From a bacterium (GTDB lineage: Bacteria > Bacillota > Clostridia > Lachnospirales > Lachnospiraceae), in assembly GCA_030539495.1 (NCBI GenBank), contig JAUNRX010000012.1, forward strand, positions 1 through 42,821: a DNA stretch of 42,821 nt, read 5' to 3'. Under the pieces are notes generated by a model. That model ran no database searches and was not told where the DNA came from. It saw only the letters and a list, made by a program, of their open reading frames with translations. Both the position numbers and the translations under genes were made by a program. How positions within the stretch are numbered: the first letter of the stretch is position 1; every line of letters starts with the position of its first letter. This document shows positions 33,895-42,821 of the stretch, in pieces.

Positions 33895-34575
33895 ATGAAA
33901 AAAAGGTTAGTAAAGCTACTATTAGTACTAACTTTTCTGGGGGCAACAGGCATATTCTATAGCTGTGAGAATTCCAATCAAGCAGCTAGTGTATTTGATA
34001 CCAAAGAAAGTACGGCACCGTCAGCAACAGCGGCGGCGAAGGAAAGCAAAAGTAACGATACAAAAGAAACTGTTTCTGAAACAGCGAAAACTACTTTACA
34101 AGATATTTGTGTTTATGTATGTGGCCAGGTGAAAAAACCTGGAGTGTATACCGTAAAACCTGGGGCAAGAGTGAACGATGTCGTGAAAATGGCAGGAGGA
34201 CTGACAAAGGATGCATATTCCGAAGGAGTCAACCTTGCAAAAACTGTAAGTGACGAAGAACAGCTCTATATTCCATCCAAAAAGGAAGCCAAAAGCGGGA
34301 ACTATCCAACACAAACGGCGGACAAGACTGATTCGACAGAGAAAAGTGACACAAAGATGAGTCAGAAGAGTGGAAACACAGGTAAGATTAATATTAATAC
34401 CGCATCGAAAGAAGAACTAAAAAGTTTACCAGGAATTGGTGATTCAAAAGCTGAAAGCATTATTTCCTATCGAGAGACGAATGGTTCGTTTGCCACGGTC
34501 GAGGATCTTATGAAGATCACTGGCATTAAGTCCGGTGTGTTTACTAAAATAAAAGAATATATAACAGTTGAATGA
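33895..34575 (+). CDS. comEA: ComEA-like DNA-binding competence protein (SLBB + HhH)
   Basis: This 226-residue exported protein has an N-terminal membrane segment (residues 5-22) followed by YSC, a poor lipobox, so anchoring is either transmembrane or lipid. A Ser/Thr/Lys-rich linker precedes an SLBB domain (VYVCGQVKKPGVYTVKPG, about 71-135). The C-terminal helix-hairpin-helix pair has ININTASKEELKSLPGIG. This is the layout of ComEA, the surface receptor that binds incoming double-stranded DNA. comEC lies 3.4 kb downstream rather than adjacent. The ATG follows AAAGGAAG. Confidence 0.9.
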   Translation: MKKRLVKLLLVLTFLGATGIFYSCENSNQAASVFDTKESTAPSATAAAKESKSNDTKETVSETAKTTLQDICVYVCGQVKKPGVYTVKPGARVNDVVKMAGGLTKDAYSEGVNLAKTVSDEEQLYIPSKKEAKSGNYPTQTADKTDSTEKSDTKMSQKSGNTGKININTASKEELKSLPGIGDSKAESIISYRETNGSFATVEDLMKITGIKSGVFTKIKEYITVE

Positions 34576-34584
34576 GGTGGAACA

Positions 34585-35274
34585 ATGGGAAAAAGAGTCC
34601 TTGTTGTAGATGATGAAAAGCTGATTGTAAAAGGAATTCGTTTCAGCTTAGAACAAGATGGTATGGAAGTTGATTGTGCGTACGACGGGGAAGAGGCACT
34701 AGAAGCAGCGAAAGCAAAGGAATATGATATGATCTTATTAGATGTCATGTTACCAAAACTTACAGGTTTCGAAGTATGTGTTCAGATCCGAGAGTTCAGC
34801 AGCGTACCAATTATCATGCTAACAGCAAAAGGCGATGACATGGATAAAATTCTTGGGTTAGAGTATGGAGCAGACGATTATATCTGCAAGCCATTTAATA
34901 TTTTAGAAGTAAAAGCAAGAATTAAAGCGATTATGAGAAGAAGCGCAAAACAAGCACCAAAAGAGACGAAAGAAAAAGCATTTTCCTTTGGAGATATTCG
35001 CGTGGATTGTGAATCCAGACGTGTATATATCAAAGAAAAAGAAGTGAATTTAACAGCAAAAGAGTTCGATTTATTAGAACTTTTAATCTTTAATCCAAAC
35101 AAAGTATACAGCAGAGAGAACTTGCTTAATATTGTTTGGGGATATGACTATCCGGGAGATGTACGAACTGTGGATGTTCATATTCGAAGATTACGTGAAA
35201 AAATAGAAGGAAATCCAAGTGAACCTAAGTATATACATACAAAATGGGGTGTAGGATACTTCTTTCAAGGATAA
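34585..35274 (+). CDS. OmpR/PhoP-family response regulator
   Basis: This 229-residue regulator has a receiver domain with VVDDEK (acidic pair), phospho-Asp in MILLDVMLPKLTG (about residue 53) and Lys in YICKPFN (about 102). The winged helix ends with VDVHIRRLREKIEG and TKWGVGYFF, close to the PhoP/WalR/ResD group. It is nine bases after comEA, so the two are co-transcribed. Its partner kinase follows after a terminator and possible new promoter, so the pair may not be expressed at equal levels. Confidence 0.93.
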   Translation: MGKRVLVVDDEKLIVKGIRFSLEQDGMEVDCAYDGEEALEAAKAKEYDMILLDVMLPKLTGFEVCVQIREFSSVPIIMLTAKGDDMDKILGLEYGADDYICKPFNILEVKARIKAIMRRSAKQAPKETKEKAFSFGDIRVDCESRRVYIKEKEVNLTAKEFDLLELLIFNPNKVYSRENLLNIVWGYDYPGDVRTVDVHIRRLREKIEGNPSEPKYIHTKWGVGYFFQG

Positions 35275-35280
35275 TTAAGA

Positions 35281-35318
35281 AGTAGGGCCCATGAATATGG
35301 GCCTGCTTTTATATTTTA
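35281..35318 (+). terminator. Hairpin terminator between regulator and kinase genes
   Basis: AGT-(A)-GGGCCCAT (35281-35292, one bulged A) pairs with ATGGGCCTGCT (35297-35307), loop GAAT. TTTTATATTTT follows. It may stop part of the transcription from comEA. Confidence 0.65.
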
Positions 35319-35354
35319 GAGAAAAATGAAAAGCAAATGTCAGTATCAAAGGTA

Positions 35355-35383
35355 TTGCAGATGCTTTTGAGTACAGCTATATA
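35355..35383 (+). promoter_or_regulatory. Possible promoter of the kinase-gerMN-comEC unit
   Basis: TTGCAG (35355-35360), 17-base spacer, TATATA (35378-35383). If used, RNA would begin close to the ribosome site at 35386-35396, leaving almost no leader, which is a reason for caution. Confidence 0.4.
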
Positions 35384-35392
35384 ACGAAAGAG

Positions 35393-36907
35393 GTGAGGGC
35401 GATTTTTACTAAGGTGCAGTCCATTTTTAAGAAGTTTAGAAGTATGAAGCTTCAATTGTTCGTGGTATTGATTATTTTAGGATGTGTTCCCATGTCCATC
35501 TTTTCCAATATCATTTGCAATCGATACGAGCAGAAGGCAATTGACGTAAGAGTAAGTAATCTACAAAGACGTATTACTCAATTAGGAGATAAGATCGTCA
35601 CAAGTAATTTTATCTTTGATGAGGATAATCAGACGATACGTACGGAGCTGCAGTTAATGGCAGAGCAGTATGATGGACGTTTGGTCATTGTAAATAGTAA
35701 CTATAAGGTTCGTAGTGATACGTACAAGATTGAGCCGGCCAAAAGTGGAAGTCCGGAGACAGGCAATGTATATAACATTAGTGAAGAAGTGATCAGTGCA
35801 TTAGCAGGAACTCCATCGTCTAATGTGGTGGGAGACATGGTGCAGCTGGCTTATCCAATCCAGACAGCGGCATCTACGGATAGTACGGCAGCAAACAAGA
35901 ATACGATGAAGGACAATCAAGGAAAATCCAATATTGTCGGAGCAATTTTATTAACGGCTTCCATTCGGGATGTGGAAAGTACGGTAAATGCAATGGAAGA
36001 AAAGACATTTTTAATTATTATGCTTGTAATCTTGCTTGTGTGTCTATTTTCTGCATGGTACTCCAATGTACTGGTAAAACCATTTAAGCGTGTCAGTCAG
36101 TCCATCGACCATATTTCGGAAGGCTCCTTTGAAGAGCGAATTACCATTGATGGCTATACCGAAGTTATCAATATGGCAGAGTCCGTAAATAAGATGATCA
36201 ACCGAGTAGAACAGTTGGAAAGTTCAAGACAGGAATTCGTATCTAACGTATCCCATGAGCTAAAGACTCCGATTACTTCAATCAAGGTACTTGCAGATTC
36301 CTTATTGGCGCAGGAGGGTGCTCCAGCAGAACTGTACCGTGAGTTTATGTCTGATATTACGGAAGAAATCGAGAGAGAAAATAAAATTATTAATGATTTA
36401 TTATCTCTTGTTAAGCTGGACAAGACTTCCGGTGAAATGAACATTACAAGCGTAAACATTAATGAGCTATTAGAATTAATCTTAAAACGTTTACGTCCAA
36501 TCGCCTCCACGCGTAATATCGAGCTGATCTTTGAAAGCTTCAGACCGGTAATTGCAGAAGTGGATGAAGTAAAATTAACCCTTGCAATTTCTAACTTAAT
36601 TGAAAATGCGATTAAGTATAATTTTGATGATGGATGGGTACGTATTTCCTTAAATGCGGATCACAAGTTCTTCTATGTCAAGGTATCCGACAGTGGTGTT
36701 GGTATTCCGGAAGATGTTCAGGATCATATTTTTGAACGTTTCTACCGTGTTGATAAGGCAAGGTCAAGGGAGACCGGCGGTACCGGACTAGGATTATCCA
36801 TTACCCGTAATGCAATCTTAATGCATCGTGGGGCAATCAAAGTATACAGTAAAGAAAAAGAAGGAACTACCTTCACAGTACGCGTACCATTAAATTATAT
36901 TGCTTAG
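35393..36907 (+). CDS. Sensor histidine kinase with extracellular domain and HAMP
   Basis: This kinase, at most 504 residues, has TM1 (about 20-42), an extracellular sensor region (about 43-205), TM2 (about 206-228), HAMP, HisKA with SHELKTPITSIK, and HATPase with SNLIENAIKYN, SDSGVGIPED and GGTGLGLSITRN. It resembles PhoR/WalK-type kinases and should pair with the preceding regulator. The start is unclear. GTG 35393 overlaps the AAAGAGGTGA ribosome site; GTG 35414 is rather far from it; an ATT at 35402 has the ideal spacing. It is followed eight bases later by gerMN. Confidence 0.9.
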   Translation: MRAIFTKVQSIFKKFRSMKLQLFVVLIILGCVPMSIFSNIICNRYEQKAIDVRVSNLQRRITQLGDKIVTSNFIFDEDNQTIRTELQLMAEQYDGRLVIVNSNYKVRSDTYKIEPAKSGSPETGNVYNISEEVISALAGTPSSNVVGDMVQLAYPIQTAASTDSTAANKNTMKDNQGKSNIVGAILLTASIRDVESTVNAMEEKTFLIIMLVILLVCLFSAWYSNVLVKPFKRVSQSIDHISEGSFEERITIDGYTEVINMAESVNKMINRVEQLESSRQEFVSNVSHELKTPITSIKVLADSLLAQEGAPAELYREFMSDITEEIERENKIINDLLSLVKLDKTSGEMNITSVNINELLELILKRLRPIASTRNIELIFESFRPVIAEVDEVKLTLAISNLIENAIKYNFDDGWVRISLNADHKFFYVKVSDSGVGIPEDVQDHIFERFYRVDKARSRETGGTGLGLSITRNAILMHRGAIKVYSKEKEGTTFTVRVPLNYIA

Positions 36908-36915
36908 GAGGAAGT

Positions 36916-37890
36916 ATGAGAAAGATAAACATTGGAATCATTTTAGCTCTGTCACTTCTGTTCCTAGCAGGCTGTGGTAAGAGCGATCAAAAAGAAGATC
37001 CAAATAAAAAGTATATGTACTATATTAATAATGCACAGACGAAAGTTGTATTTGAAGAGATGGAGATTAAGCCAGAGGGACAATACCAGCTTGTAAATGA
37101 TTTGCTAAAGAAGTTACAGGCGGAACCAAAGAATTTATCCTATAAAAGGGTAATTCCTGACAATGTCAATCTTCCTACTCCAGAGTTTCTAAGTAACAGT
37201 AAAATTCGATTAAATTTTGACTCTACGTATAATCAATTAGAGGGGATACAGGAGCTACTTCGTCGTGCGGCAATTGTTAAGACATTCTGTCAGCTGGATT
37301 TTGTAGACAGTGTAGAATTTTATGTGGAAGGAAATCCTTTGACAGATGGCGATGGACTTCAAGTTGGAGCAATGACGTCAAGCAGCTTTATCGATAGCTT
37401 TAATTATTTAGAAAAGCAGAATATTGTGTTATATTATGCGAGTACAGATAAGAAGAAGTTAAAAGGCGTAGAGGCACTTGCAAATTACGATGGATCTTCT
37501 ACAGTGGAACGAATTGTAATTGACCAGATTATTAAAGGAACCAGCGGAGTTGAGAATGTAGAACAGTATTACGGAAAGGTGTATAATACCATTCCATCAG
37601 GAACCGTATGCAACTCGATTAATACAGTGGACTATATTTGCTATGTGGATTTAAATTCTTCCTTTATGGGAGGAGTAGAAGGGATATCCGATGAGCTTGT
37701 AATCTACTCTATTGTAAATAGCCTTACAAACCTTTCTACAATTAATAAAGTTAAGTTTACGATTGACGGGGAAGCAACGAAGGCTTATGGAACCGTAGCT
37801 AATTTCGATCAGTTCTTTGAAATGAATTACAATTTAATAGATAAAACAACAGAAAATAATACCGAAAGTAAAGCAGAGGACGAGAATTAA
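36916..37890 (+). CDS. GerMN-domain lipoprotein
   Basis: This 324-residue protein has a lipoprotein signal peptide with lipobox LAGC (Cys at residue 20) and two GerMN-like domains (about 45-160 and 175-300), as in spore-germination GerM. VKTFCQLDFVDSVEFYVEGNPL in the first and IVNSLTNLSTINKVKFTIDG in the second are matching parts. GerMN proteins are surface or intermembrane peptidoglycan-associated factors; many are not limited to spores. Its place downstream of the kinase suggests it belongs to that sensing unit or its output. ATG follows AGGAGG. Confidence 0.87.
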   Translation: MRKINIGIILALSLLFLAGCGKSDQKEDPNKKYMYYINNAQTKVVFEEMEIKPEGQYQLVNDLLKKLQAEPKNLSYKRVIPDNVNLPTPEFLSNSKIRLNFDSTYNQLEGIQELLRRAAIVKTFCQLDFVDSVEFYVEGNPLTDGDGLQVGAMTSSSFIDSFNYLEKQNIVLYYASTDKKKLKGVEALANYDGSSTVERIVIDQIIKGTSGVENVEQYYGKVYNTIPSGTVCNSINTVDYICYVDLNSSFMGGVEGISDELVIYSIVNSLTNLSTINKVKFTIDGEATKAYGTVANFDQFFEMNYNLIDKTTENNTESKAEDEN

Positions 37891-37934
37891 GAGTATTCTC
37901 TGAAACAAAAATAAATAGCAGGAGGTGCAAAAGA

Positions 37935-40328
37935 GTGGTAAGACGTCCACTACTTTTGGTACTTACCGCATTCATTTTGGGAAGTTTAGTATATGAAGTG
38001 CCCATATTACTGTTTTTACTAGTTGGAATTGGTGTTGTTATATTAACAGTGATATTTCTTATGAAAGTATCTAAGAACAGGCAGGATCAAGTACTATTGA
38101 TTGTGCCTGTTTTCTTACTTTTGGGGTATCTTATGATGAATAATCAGAGCCAGCCGGGACCAATGGATGCTGCTCTTCAAACATCGGATACCATTTCTAT
38201 TTCCTTATCTGGAACCATTCATTCCATTCAAAGTTCTACCACTTCTTATAAAGTAATTCTATCCAATGTCCAATATGACAATGCGGAAGACCAAAGTGAT
38301 TACATATTGATGTATACAAAAGATGTGAGTGATTATGCAATTGGAAACCGGCTGCTTGTAAAGGGCGAGTTGTCTATGTTTGATCAACCCACAAATAAAT
38401 ACCAGTTTGATGAGCGGATGTATTATAAAAACCAGAATATCGACTATAGGTTAATGGCAAAACAGAGCAAGATCATTGACAATTGTGTCGATTATCTTTC
38501 CGATACGTTATATAGAATCCGATTACGCTTATGTCAGGTGTTAAATACAATTCCAGAGGAAGAGGTGGCAAGCTCCTTGTCTGCCATGCTGCTTGGAGAG
38601 AAATCTACCATGGACCATGAGACAAAGTCCTTATATGAGCTTGGTGGAATTGCACATATTATAAGCATTTCTGGTCTGCATGTTGCCCTGCTTGGTATGG
38701 CAATCTTTACTCTGCTTAAAAATACAGCAGGACTAAAGACTGGCGTAATAGCCTCTGTATTCTTTATCTTTTGTTATGGTATTTTGACAAACTTCTCAGT
38801 TTCCACCAATCGTGCCGTCATTATGTTGATTTTATTTCTGGCAGCAAAGCTTGCGGGGAGGACTTATGACTTAGTAACGGCAGTAGCCTTAAGTGGAATA
38901 CTGATCTTGCTTCGACAGCCTATGCAGGTATTTCAATGTGGCTTTTTATTATCCTATGGTGCCGTTATTGGGATTGCCGTAATCTATCCATGCTTTCTTC
39001 AAGTGATTGATCTGGAACAACTGAAGACAGGTAAGGACTGGGAAGAAAAAGAAAGAGGGACAGCCCGTCTTAGATTACGAAAGCTTTTTCTAACCGTGCG
39101 TTACTATATTGTAACGTCTCTTCTGTATCAAGTAGCAATCTTTATCATCACATGTCCTATCTTGTTATATTTCTACTATAAAATCGCAACCTATTCCTTT
39201 TTACTCAATCTAATTGTACTTCCATTAATGACCTATGTTGTTCTTTTTGGACTTACTGGGGCAGTACTAGGCTGTTTTAGTCTGCCGCTTGGAACATTCT
39301 TTCTTGCACCTGCAATTTATGTCATTCGGCTGTATCTGTTATTATGCAGACTGGTGGAGAAACTTCCACTTCACCAATTGGTACTTGGAAGGCCGGATAT
39401 AGTTCGTACCTGTGTTTATATTTTATTATGCATTCTTGGTTGTGTCGGAATATATAAAAAATACCGTATTTGTAGCATATTATTGATGGGAGGCATGCTT
39501 CTGTTCTTCATACCTCGATTCAGTAATGATCTGACAATAACTTCAGTTGATGTGGGACAGGGAGACTGTTTTATCATTCAGACGCCAAATAAGCATGTGT
39601 ATATGATTGATGGAGGGAGCACTTCGGAAAATGAAGTCGGTGAATACCGAGTGCTGCCGTATTTATATGGTTCAGGGATCGATCGAATTGATAAGATCTT
39701 TGTAAGTCATGGAGACAAAGACCATATTTCTGCAGTAGAAGAGTTGCTAACCGCTTCCACAGAGGGAAAGATTACAATTGGCTATCTGATTGTATCTCAT
39801 ACAAGTTTCGAGGATGAGAATTATGATAAGCTGGTAGCGTTAGCTAAGGAGTGTAATGTTAAGGTCTGCTATATGGAGCTGGGGCAAAGAATTACAGATG
39901 AGGATTTGTCTTTTATTTGCTTACATCCGACATATGAATATGAGCCGGAGAGTGCCAATGATTATTCACTAGTATTGTCTTTGGAGTATAAAGAGTTTTC
40001 CATGCTATGCACAGGAGATTTGTCCTCAAAGGGGGAGGAAGCCATGTTTCAAAATAATAGTCTTCATCAGTATGATGTACTAAAGGTAGGGCATCATGGC
40101 TCTAAATACAGCACGTCAGAGAAATTTTTAAATACAATCAATCCGAAGATGGCAGTAATCAGCTGTGGAAAGAACAATCAGTATGGCCATCCTCACAAGG
40201 AATTAATAGAACGATTGAAGGGAAAAGTAGGGCAAACATTTATTACTGCAAAATCAGGCATGATTACGATCGAGACGGATGGTGACTATATTACGGTTTC
40301 GCCATATATAACATACTCCATTGAATGA
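37935..40328 (+). CDS. comEC: ComEC/Rec2-family DNA uptake channel protein
   Basis: This 797-residue polytopic protein carries one strand of transforming DNA across the membrane. N-terminal helices are followed by an OB-like extracellular region. The Competence domain includes AMLLGEKSTM and AHIISISGLHVALLG. A C-terminal metallo-beta-lactamase-like domain has VDVGQGDCFII, MIDGG, SHGDKDHISAVEELL, CTGDLS and KVGHHGSKYSTSE. Full length. I use GTG 37935, nine bases after GGAGG. With comEA 3.4 kb upstream, a competence or DNA-nutrient uptake function is likely. Its stop overlaps the longest reading of the next gene. Confidence 0.94.
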   Translation: MVRRPLLLVLTAFILGSLVYEVPILLFLLVGIGVVILTVIFLMKVSKNRQDQVLLIVPVFLLLGYLMMNNQSQPGPMDAALQTSDTISISLSGTIHSIQSSTTSYKVILSNVQYDNAEDQSDYILMYTKDVSDYAIGNRLLVKGELSMFDQPTNKYQFDERMYYKNQNIDYRLMAKQSKIIDNCVDYLSDTLYRIRLRLCQVLNTIPEEEVASSLSAMLLGEKSTMDHETKSLYELGGIAHIISISGLHVALLGMAIFTLLKNTAGLKTGVIASVFFIFCYGILTNFSVSTNRAVIMLILFLAAKLAGRTYDLVTAVALSGILILLRQPMQVFQCGFLLSYGAVIGIAVIYPCFLQVIDLEQLKTGKDWEEKERGTARLRLRKLFLTVRYYIVTSLLYQVAIFIITCPILLYFYYKIATYSFLLNLIVLPLMTYVVLFGLTGAVLGCFSLPLGTFFLAPAIYVIRLYLLLCRLVEKLPLHQLVLGRPDIVRTCVYILLCILGCVGIYKKYRICSILLMGGMLLFFIPRFSNDLTITSVDVGQGDCFIIQTPNKHVYMIDGGSTSENEVGEYRVLPYLYGSGIDRIDKIFVSHGDKDHISAVEELLTASTEGKITIGYLIVSHTSFEDENYDKLVALAKECNVKVCYMELGQRITDEDLSFICLHPTYEYEPESANDYSLVLSLEYKEFSMLCTGDLSSKGEEAMFQNNSLHQYDVLKVGHHGSKYSTSEKFLNTINPKMAVISCGKNNQYGHPHKELIERLKGKVGQTFITAKSGMITIETDGDYITVSPYITYSIE

Positions 40329-40390
40329 AAAATGGCTTAGTTGCTATAATGAGGATAGGAATGATTGCAGCGATGGAAAGGGGTAAAAGC

Positions 40391-42559
40391 ATGGGAATCG
40401 TAGTGAAAGAGAAACAATTTCATCTGCAGACAGGAAAGACAAGTTATATTATGATGGTCAATACAAAGGGCATATTATGTCACCTGTACTATGGAACACA
40501 GATGGAAAATGTCACAATTGGAAGTATACAGATTGAAAAGGAAACGAATGTAGATAGCCTGCCAGTAGAATGTGCGGTATTTGGAACAGGAGATTATCGT
40601 ATTCCAACAGTTGAGGTAGAGTTGGAAAATGGTTCTATGGCAAATGAATTAAGATATAAGTGCTATCAGATTATCGAGGGAAAACCAAAAATTAATGGAC
40701 TTCCTTCTACCTATGCAAAAGAGGAAGACAAAGTATCGACGTTGATCATTACGTTGGAGGATCAATATGCGGACTATGAGGCAGATTTAATTTATAGTGT
40801 CTTTCCTTCTTATAACGTTATCACAAGAAGAATTCGTTACCGAAATACAGGAAAGGGAAATCAGCCAATCAAACTACATAGAGCATTAAGTTTCTCCTTA
40901 GATTTTGATCAAGATAATTATGAGTTATTACAACTTTCAGGAGCATGGAGCAGAGAAAAAACAGTCTATAAACGTCCGTTAGTTCCAGGTATACAGGAGA
41001 TTGACAGTAAACGAGGAATTAGCAGTGCTGTACAAAACCCATTTCTAGCATTATTAGGAGAGACGGCAAGCGAAGATATGGGGGAGGTATATGGCTTCAA
41101 CCTTGTATATAGTGGCAACTTTGCAGGGACAGTGGAAGTTGATCCAAACCACAGAACAAGAGTAGCAATGGGAATCAATCCATTCCAATTTGGCTGGGAG
41201 TTAGTGCCAGGCCAGGAATTTGAAACCCCAGAAGCAGTACTTGTATATAGTGATCAAGGCCTTGGAGAGATGTCTCGCACCTATCATAAATTTTATCGAG
41301 AGCGTTTATGCAGGGGAAGCTATCAGTTTAAGGAACGTCCAATCTTGATTAACAATTGGGAGGCAACGTATTTCCAATTTACTGAAGAAAAACTGCTTGA
41401 AATTGCAAAGGCAGGAAAAGAACTGGGCATGGAACTATTTGTATTAGATGACGGATGGTTTGGACATCGTGATCTGGATGACTCTTCTCTTGGTGACTGG
41501 ATGGTTGATTATCGAAAGCTTCCAAATGGCTTATCGGCGCTTGCGGATAAAATAGATACACTTGGCATGGGATTTGGTTTGTGGTTTGAGCCGGAAATGA
41601 TTTCAATAGACAGTAAGCTGTACGAGTCTCATCCAGATTGGTGTATTCATGTGCCAGAGAGAGCACCACAGTCCACAATGCACCAAAGAAATCAGTTAAT
41701 CTTGGATTTAAGCAGACAGGATGTCTGTGAGTATGTAATCCGTGCCGTATCTTCCATATTGGCAAGCAGCAAGATTAGTTATGTGAAATGGGATATGAAT
41801 CGGTCGATGACGGATTGCGGCTCTATTAGTCTTAATAAGAGGAATCAGCGTGAATTCTCCCATCGATATATGTTGGGCTTATACTATATCCTAGAGACGA
41901 TTACTTCAAACTTTCCAAATGTTTTATTTGAAAGCTGCTGTTCCGGAGGCGGACGATTTGATCCTGGCATGCTTTACTATATGCCACAGACTTGGACCAG
42001 CGATGATACGGATGCCGTAGAACGTATTAAGATTCAATATGGAACAAGCCTTGTTTACCCACCGGTAACGATGAGCTGTCATGTTTCAGCATGTCCAAAC
42101 CATCAGGTAGGCAGACTGACCAGTTTAAAGACGCGTGGTGATGTAGCGATGTGTGGTAACTTTGGCTATGAGCTGGATGCAACTAAGTTTACAGAAGAAG
42201 AGAAGCAGCAGGTAAAGGCACAGGTAGTCTTTTATAAGGAAATCCGTCCGGTTATTCAATTTGGCGAATTATATCGCCTGAAGAGTCCATACGATGGAGA
42301 TGGAAATGAGGCTGCATATTGTTATGTAAATGAGGAAAAATCCGAAGCCGTTGTATTTTGGTATCAAATCCTTGCCAGACCATGCAGCAGACTTCAGCGC
42401 CTAAAACTAAAAGGCCTTGTTCCACAGCAAAAGTATCAAATACTAGGCACCGGCGTCACCGCCTATGGAGACGAACTAATGAAACTAGGCATAGAACGCT
42501 TCATAGAAAATGGAGACTTTAGAAGCGAGCATTATGTACTTAGAGCTGTCCCAATGTAG
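40391..42559 (+). CDS. Alpha-galactosidase, GH36, cytoplasmic
   Basis: This 722-residue GH36 enzyme releases terminal alpha-galactose from melibiose, raffinose or galactomannan oligomers. Signatures are FVLDDGWFGHRDLDDSSLGD, LWFEPEMIS, KWDMNRSMTD (nucleophile about Asp 468), and SCCSGGGRFDPGMLYYMPQT followed by SDDTDA (acid/base about 538). There is no signal peptide, so it is intracellular. I start at ATG 40391, seven bases after AAAGGGG, which gives the usual GH36 N-terminus. The ATG at 40325 overlaps the comEC stop and adds 22 atypical residues. It may be co-transcribed with comEC, though unrelated in role. Confidence 0.93.
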   Translation: MGIVVKEKQFHLQTGKTSYIMMVNTKGILCHLYYGTQMENVTIGSIQIEKETNVDSLPVECAVFGTGDYRIPTVEVELENGSMANELRYKCYQIIEGKPKINGLPSTYAKEEDKVSTLIITLEDQYADYEADLIYSVFPSYNVITRRIRYRNTGKGNQPIKLHRALSFSLDFDQDNYELLQLSGAWSREKTVYKRPLVPGIQEIDSKRGISSAVQNPFLALLGETASEDMGEVYGFNLVYSGNFAGTVEVDPNHRTRVAMGINPFQFGWELVPGQEFETPEAVLVYSDQGLGEMSRTYHKFYRERLCRGSYQFKERPILINNWEATYFQFTEEKLLEIAKAGKELGMELFVLDDGWFGHRDLDDSSLGDWMVDYRKLPNGLSALADKIDTLGMGFGLWFEPEMISIDSKLYESHPDWCIHVPERAPQSTMHQRNQLILDLSRQDVCEYVIRAVSSILASSKISYVKWDMNRSMTDCGSISLNKRNQREFSHRYMLGLYYILETITSNFPNVLFESCCSGGGRFDPGMLYYMPQTWTSDDTDAVERIKIQYGTSLVYPPVTMSCHVSACPNHQVGRLTSLKTRGDVAMCGNFGYELDATKFTEEEKQQVKAQVVFYKEIRPVIQFGELYRLKSPYDGDGNEAAYCYVNEEKSEAVVFWYQILARPCSRLQRLKLKGLVPQQKYQILGTGVTAYGDELMKLGIERFIENGDFRSEHYVLRAVPM

Positions 42560-42639
42560 TTAATGAAAAACCATAATTCAGATAGTGAAGGACAGCCAAT
42601 AGAGGAAAAATTATAAATGTTTTTAGGAAGCTTATTCTT

Positions 42640-42674
42640 TTTAGAAGGTATTAGTACTACCAATACCTTCTAAA
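42640..42674. repeat. 13-bp perfect inverted repeat after alpha-galactosidase
   Basis: TTTAGAAGGTATT (42640-42652) pairs with AATACCTTCTAAA (42662-42674), loop of nine. No T-run follows, so it is a weak terminator or a processed 3' hairpin. Confidence 0.55.
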
Positions 42675-42702
42675 GTGGCTTTTGCATCCATAGACTACAG
42701 TG

Positions 42703-42821
42703 ATTGCTTTTAAGAAAATTTCACAGTCTACAGAATAGCAATAGGAGGGTCAGTGCAATACCAGCCTGCACGCCCTCCTATTGCTATTTCATAACCATAA
42801 AAGAATTTTCTTAAAAGCAAT
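42703..42821. repeat. Three-tier stem-loop at the right edge
   Basis: The outer arms are 18-bp perfect complements (42703-42720, 42804-42821; ATTGCTTTTAAGAAAATT and partner). The middle arms are 16-bp perfect complements, AATAGCAATAGGAGGG (42734-42749) and CCCTCCTATTGCTATT (42773-42788). The inner pair is GTGCA/TGCAC (42753-42757, 42767-42771). The outer arm ends at the last base of the window, so the element may continue. Confidence 0.75.

Overview
The window is AT-rich, densely coded Firmicutes DNA. I place it in the Clostridia, most likely a Lachnospiraceae plant-polysaccharide degrader related to Lachnoclostridium. Evidence: strong AGGAGG-type ribosome sites, glmS behind a glmS ribozyme, a J-domain protein with a Cys-rich tail next to a DUF5685 protein, AsnA-type asparagine synthetase, a GerMN lipoprotein, and cytoplasmic glycan enzymes (GH5, CE8 pectinesterase, GH36 alpha-galactosidase). 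No tRNA, rRNA, CRISPR array, transposase or prophage module was found. The assignment is inference; no 16S gene is present.

Layout. 1-4.6 kb: a GH5-like glycosidase, then a tight MoxR / DUF58 / membrane-DUF4129 operon. 4.6-7.4 kb: an NhaC-family antiporter divergent from a cytoplasmic pectinesterase, with two TCAAATTTGA palindromes between them. 7.4-12.6 kb: a small orphan ORF behind a structured leader, a YoaP-type acetyltransferase, then zinc-ribbon membrane protein, DUF5685 protein, J-domain protein, six-TM protein, zinc-ribbon protein and LURP-one-like protein. 12.7-17.6 kb: cold-shock protein and amidase on the minus strand; asnA; and a phosphatase-maf-corA operon. 17.7-21.3 kb (minus): an ICMT-like methyltransferase, a GNAT enzyme and glmS, separated by unusual repeats and long hairpins. 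21.8-25.2 kb: response regulator, ABC ATPase, ABC permease and histidine kinase, a self-contained sensing/export module. Its kinase gene overlaps, tail to tail, a degenerate-GGDEF/EAL gene. 27.1-33.1 kb: argG divergent from argCJBD, a complete route from N-acetylglutamate to acetylornithine plus recycling of the acetyl group and argininosuccinate synthesis. 33.3-42.6 kb: a small DMT transporter, then comEA, response regulator, histidine kinase, GerMN lipoprotein, comEC and alpha-galactosidase, all co-directional.

No wholly new defence or mobile system is visible. The least explained features are non-coding: three tandem ~73-bp repeats (18474-18690), a three-tier stem-loop between glmS and the GNAT gene (19242-19356), a similarly built three-tier stem-loop at the right edge (42703-42821), a three-way-junction-like fold after corA (17548-17593), and a terminator-coupled hairpin design seen after both argD and csp. 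The most interesting gene arrangements are comEA and comEC separated by a two-component system and GerMN protein, and the DUF5685/J-domain cluster. Many starts were moved from the longest ORF to a codon with a properly spaced ribosome site; these are noted case by case.
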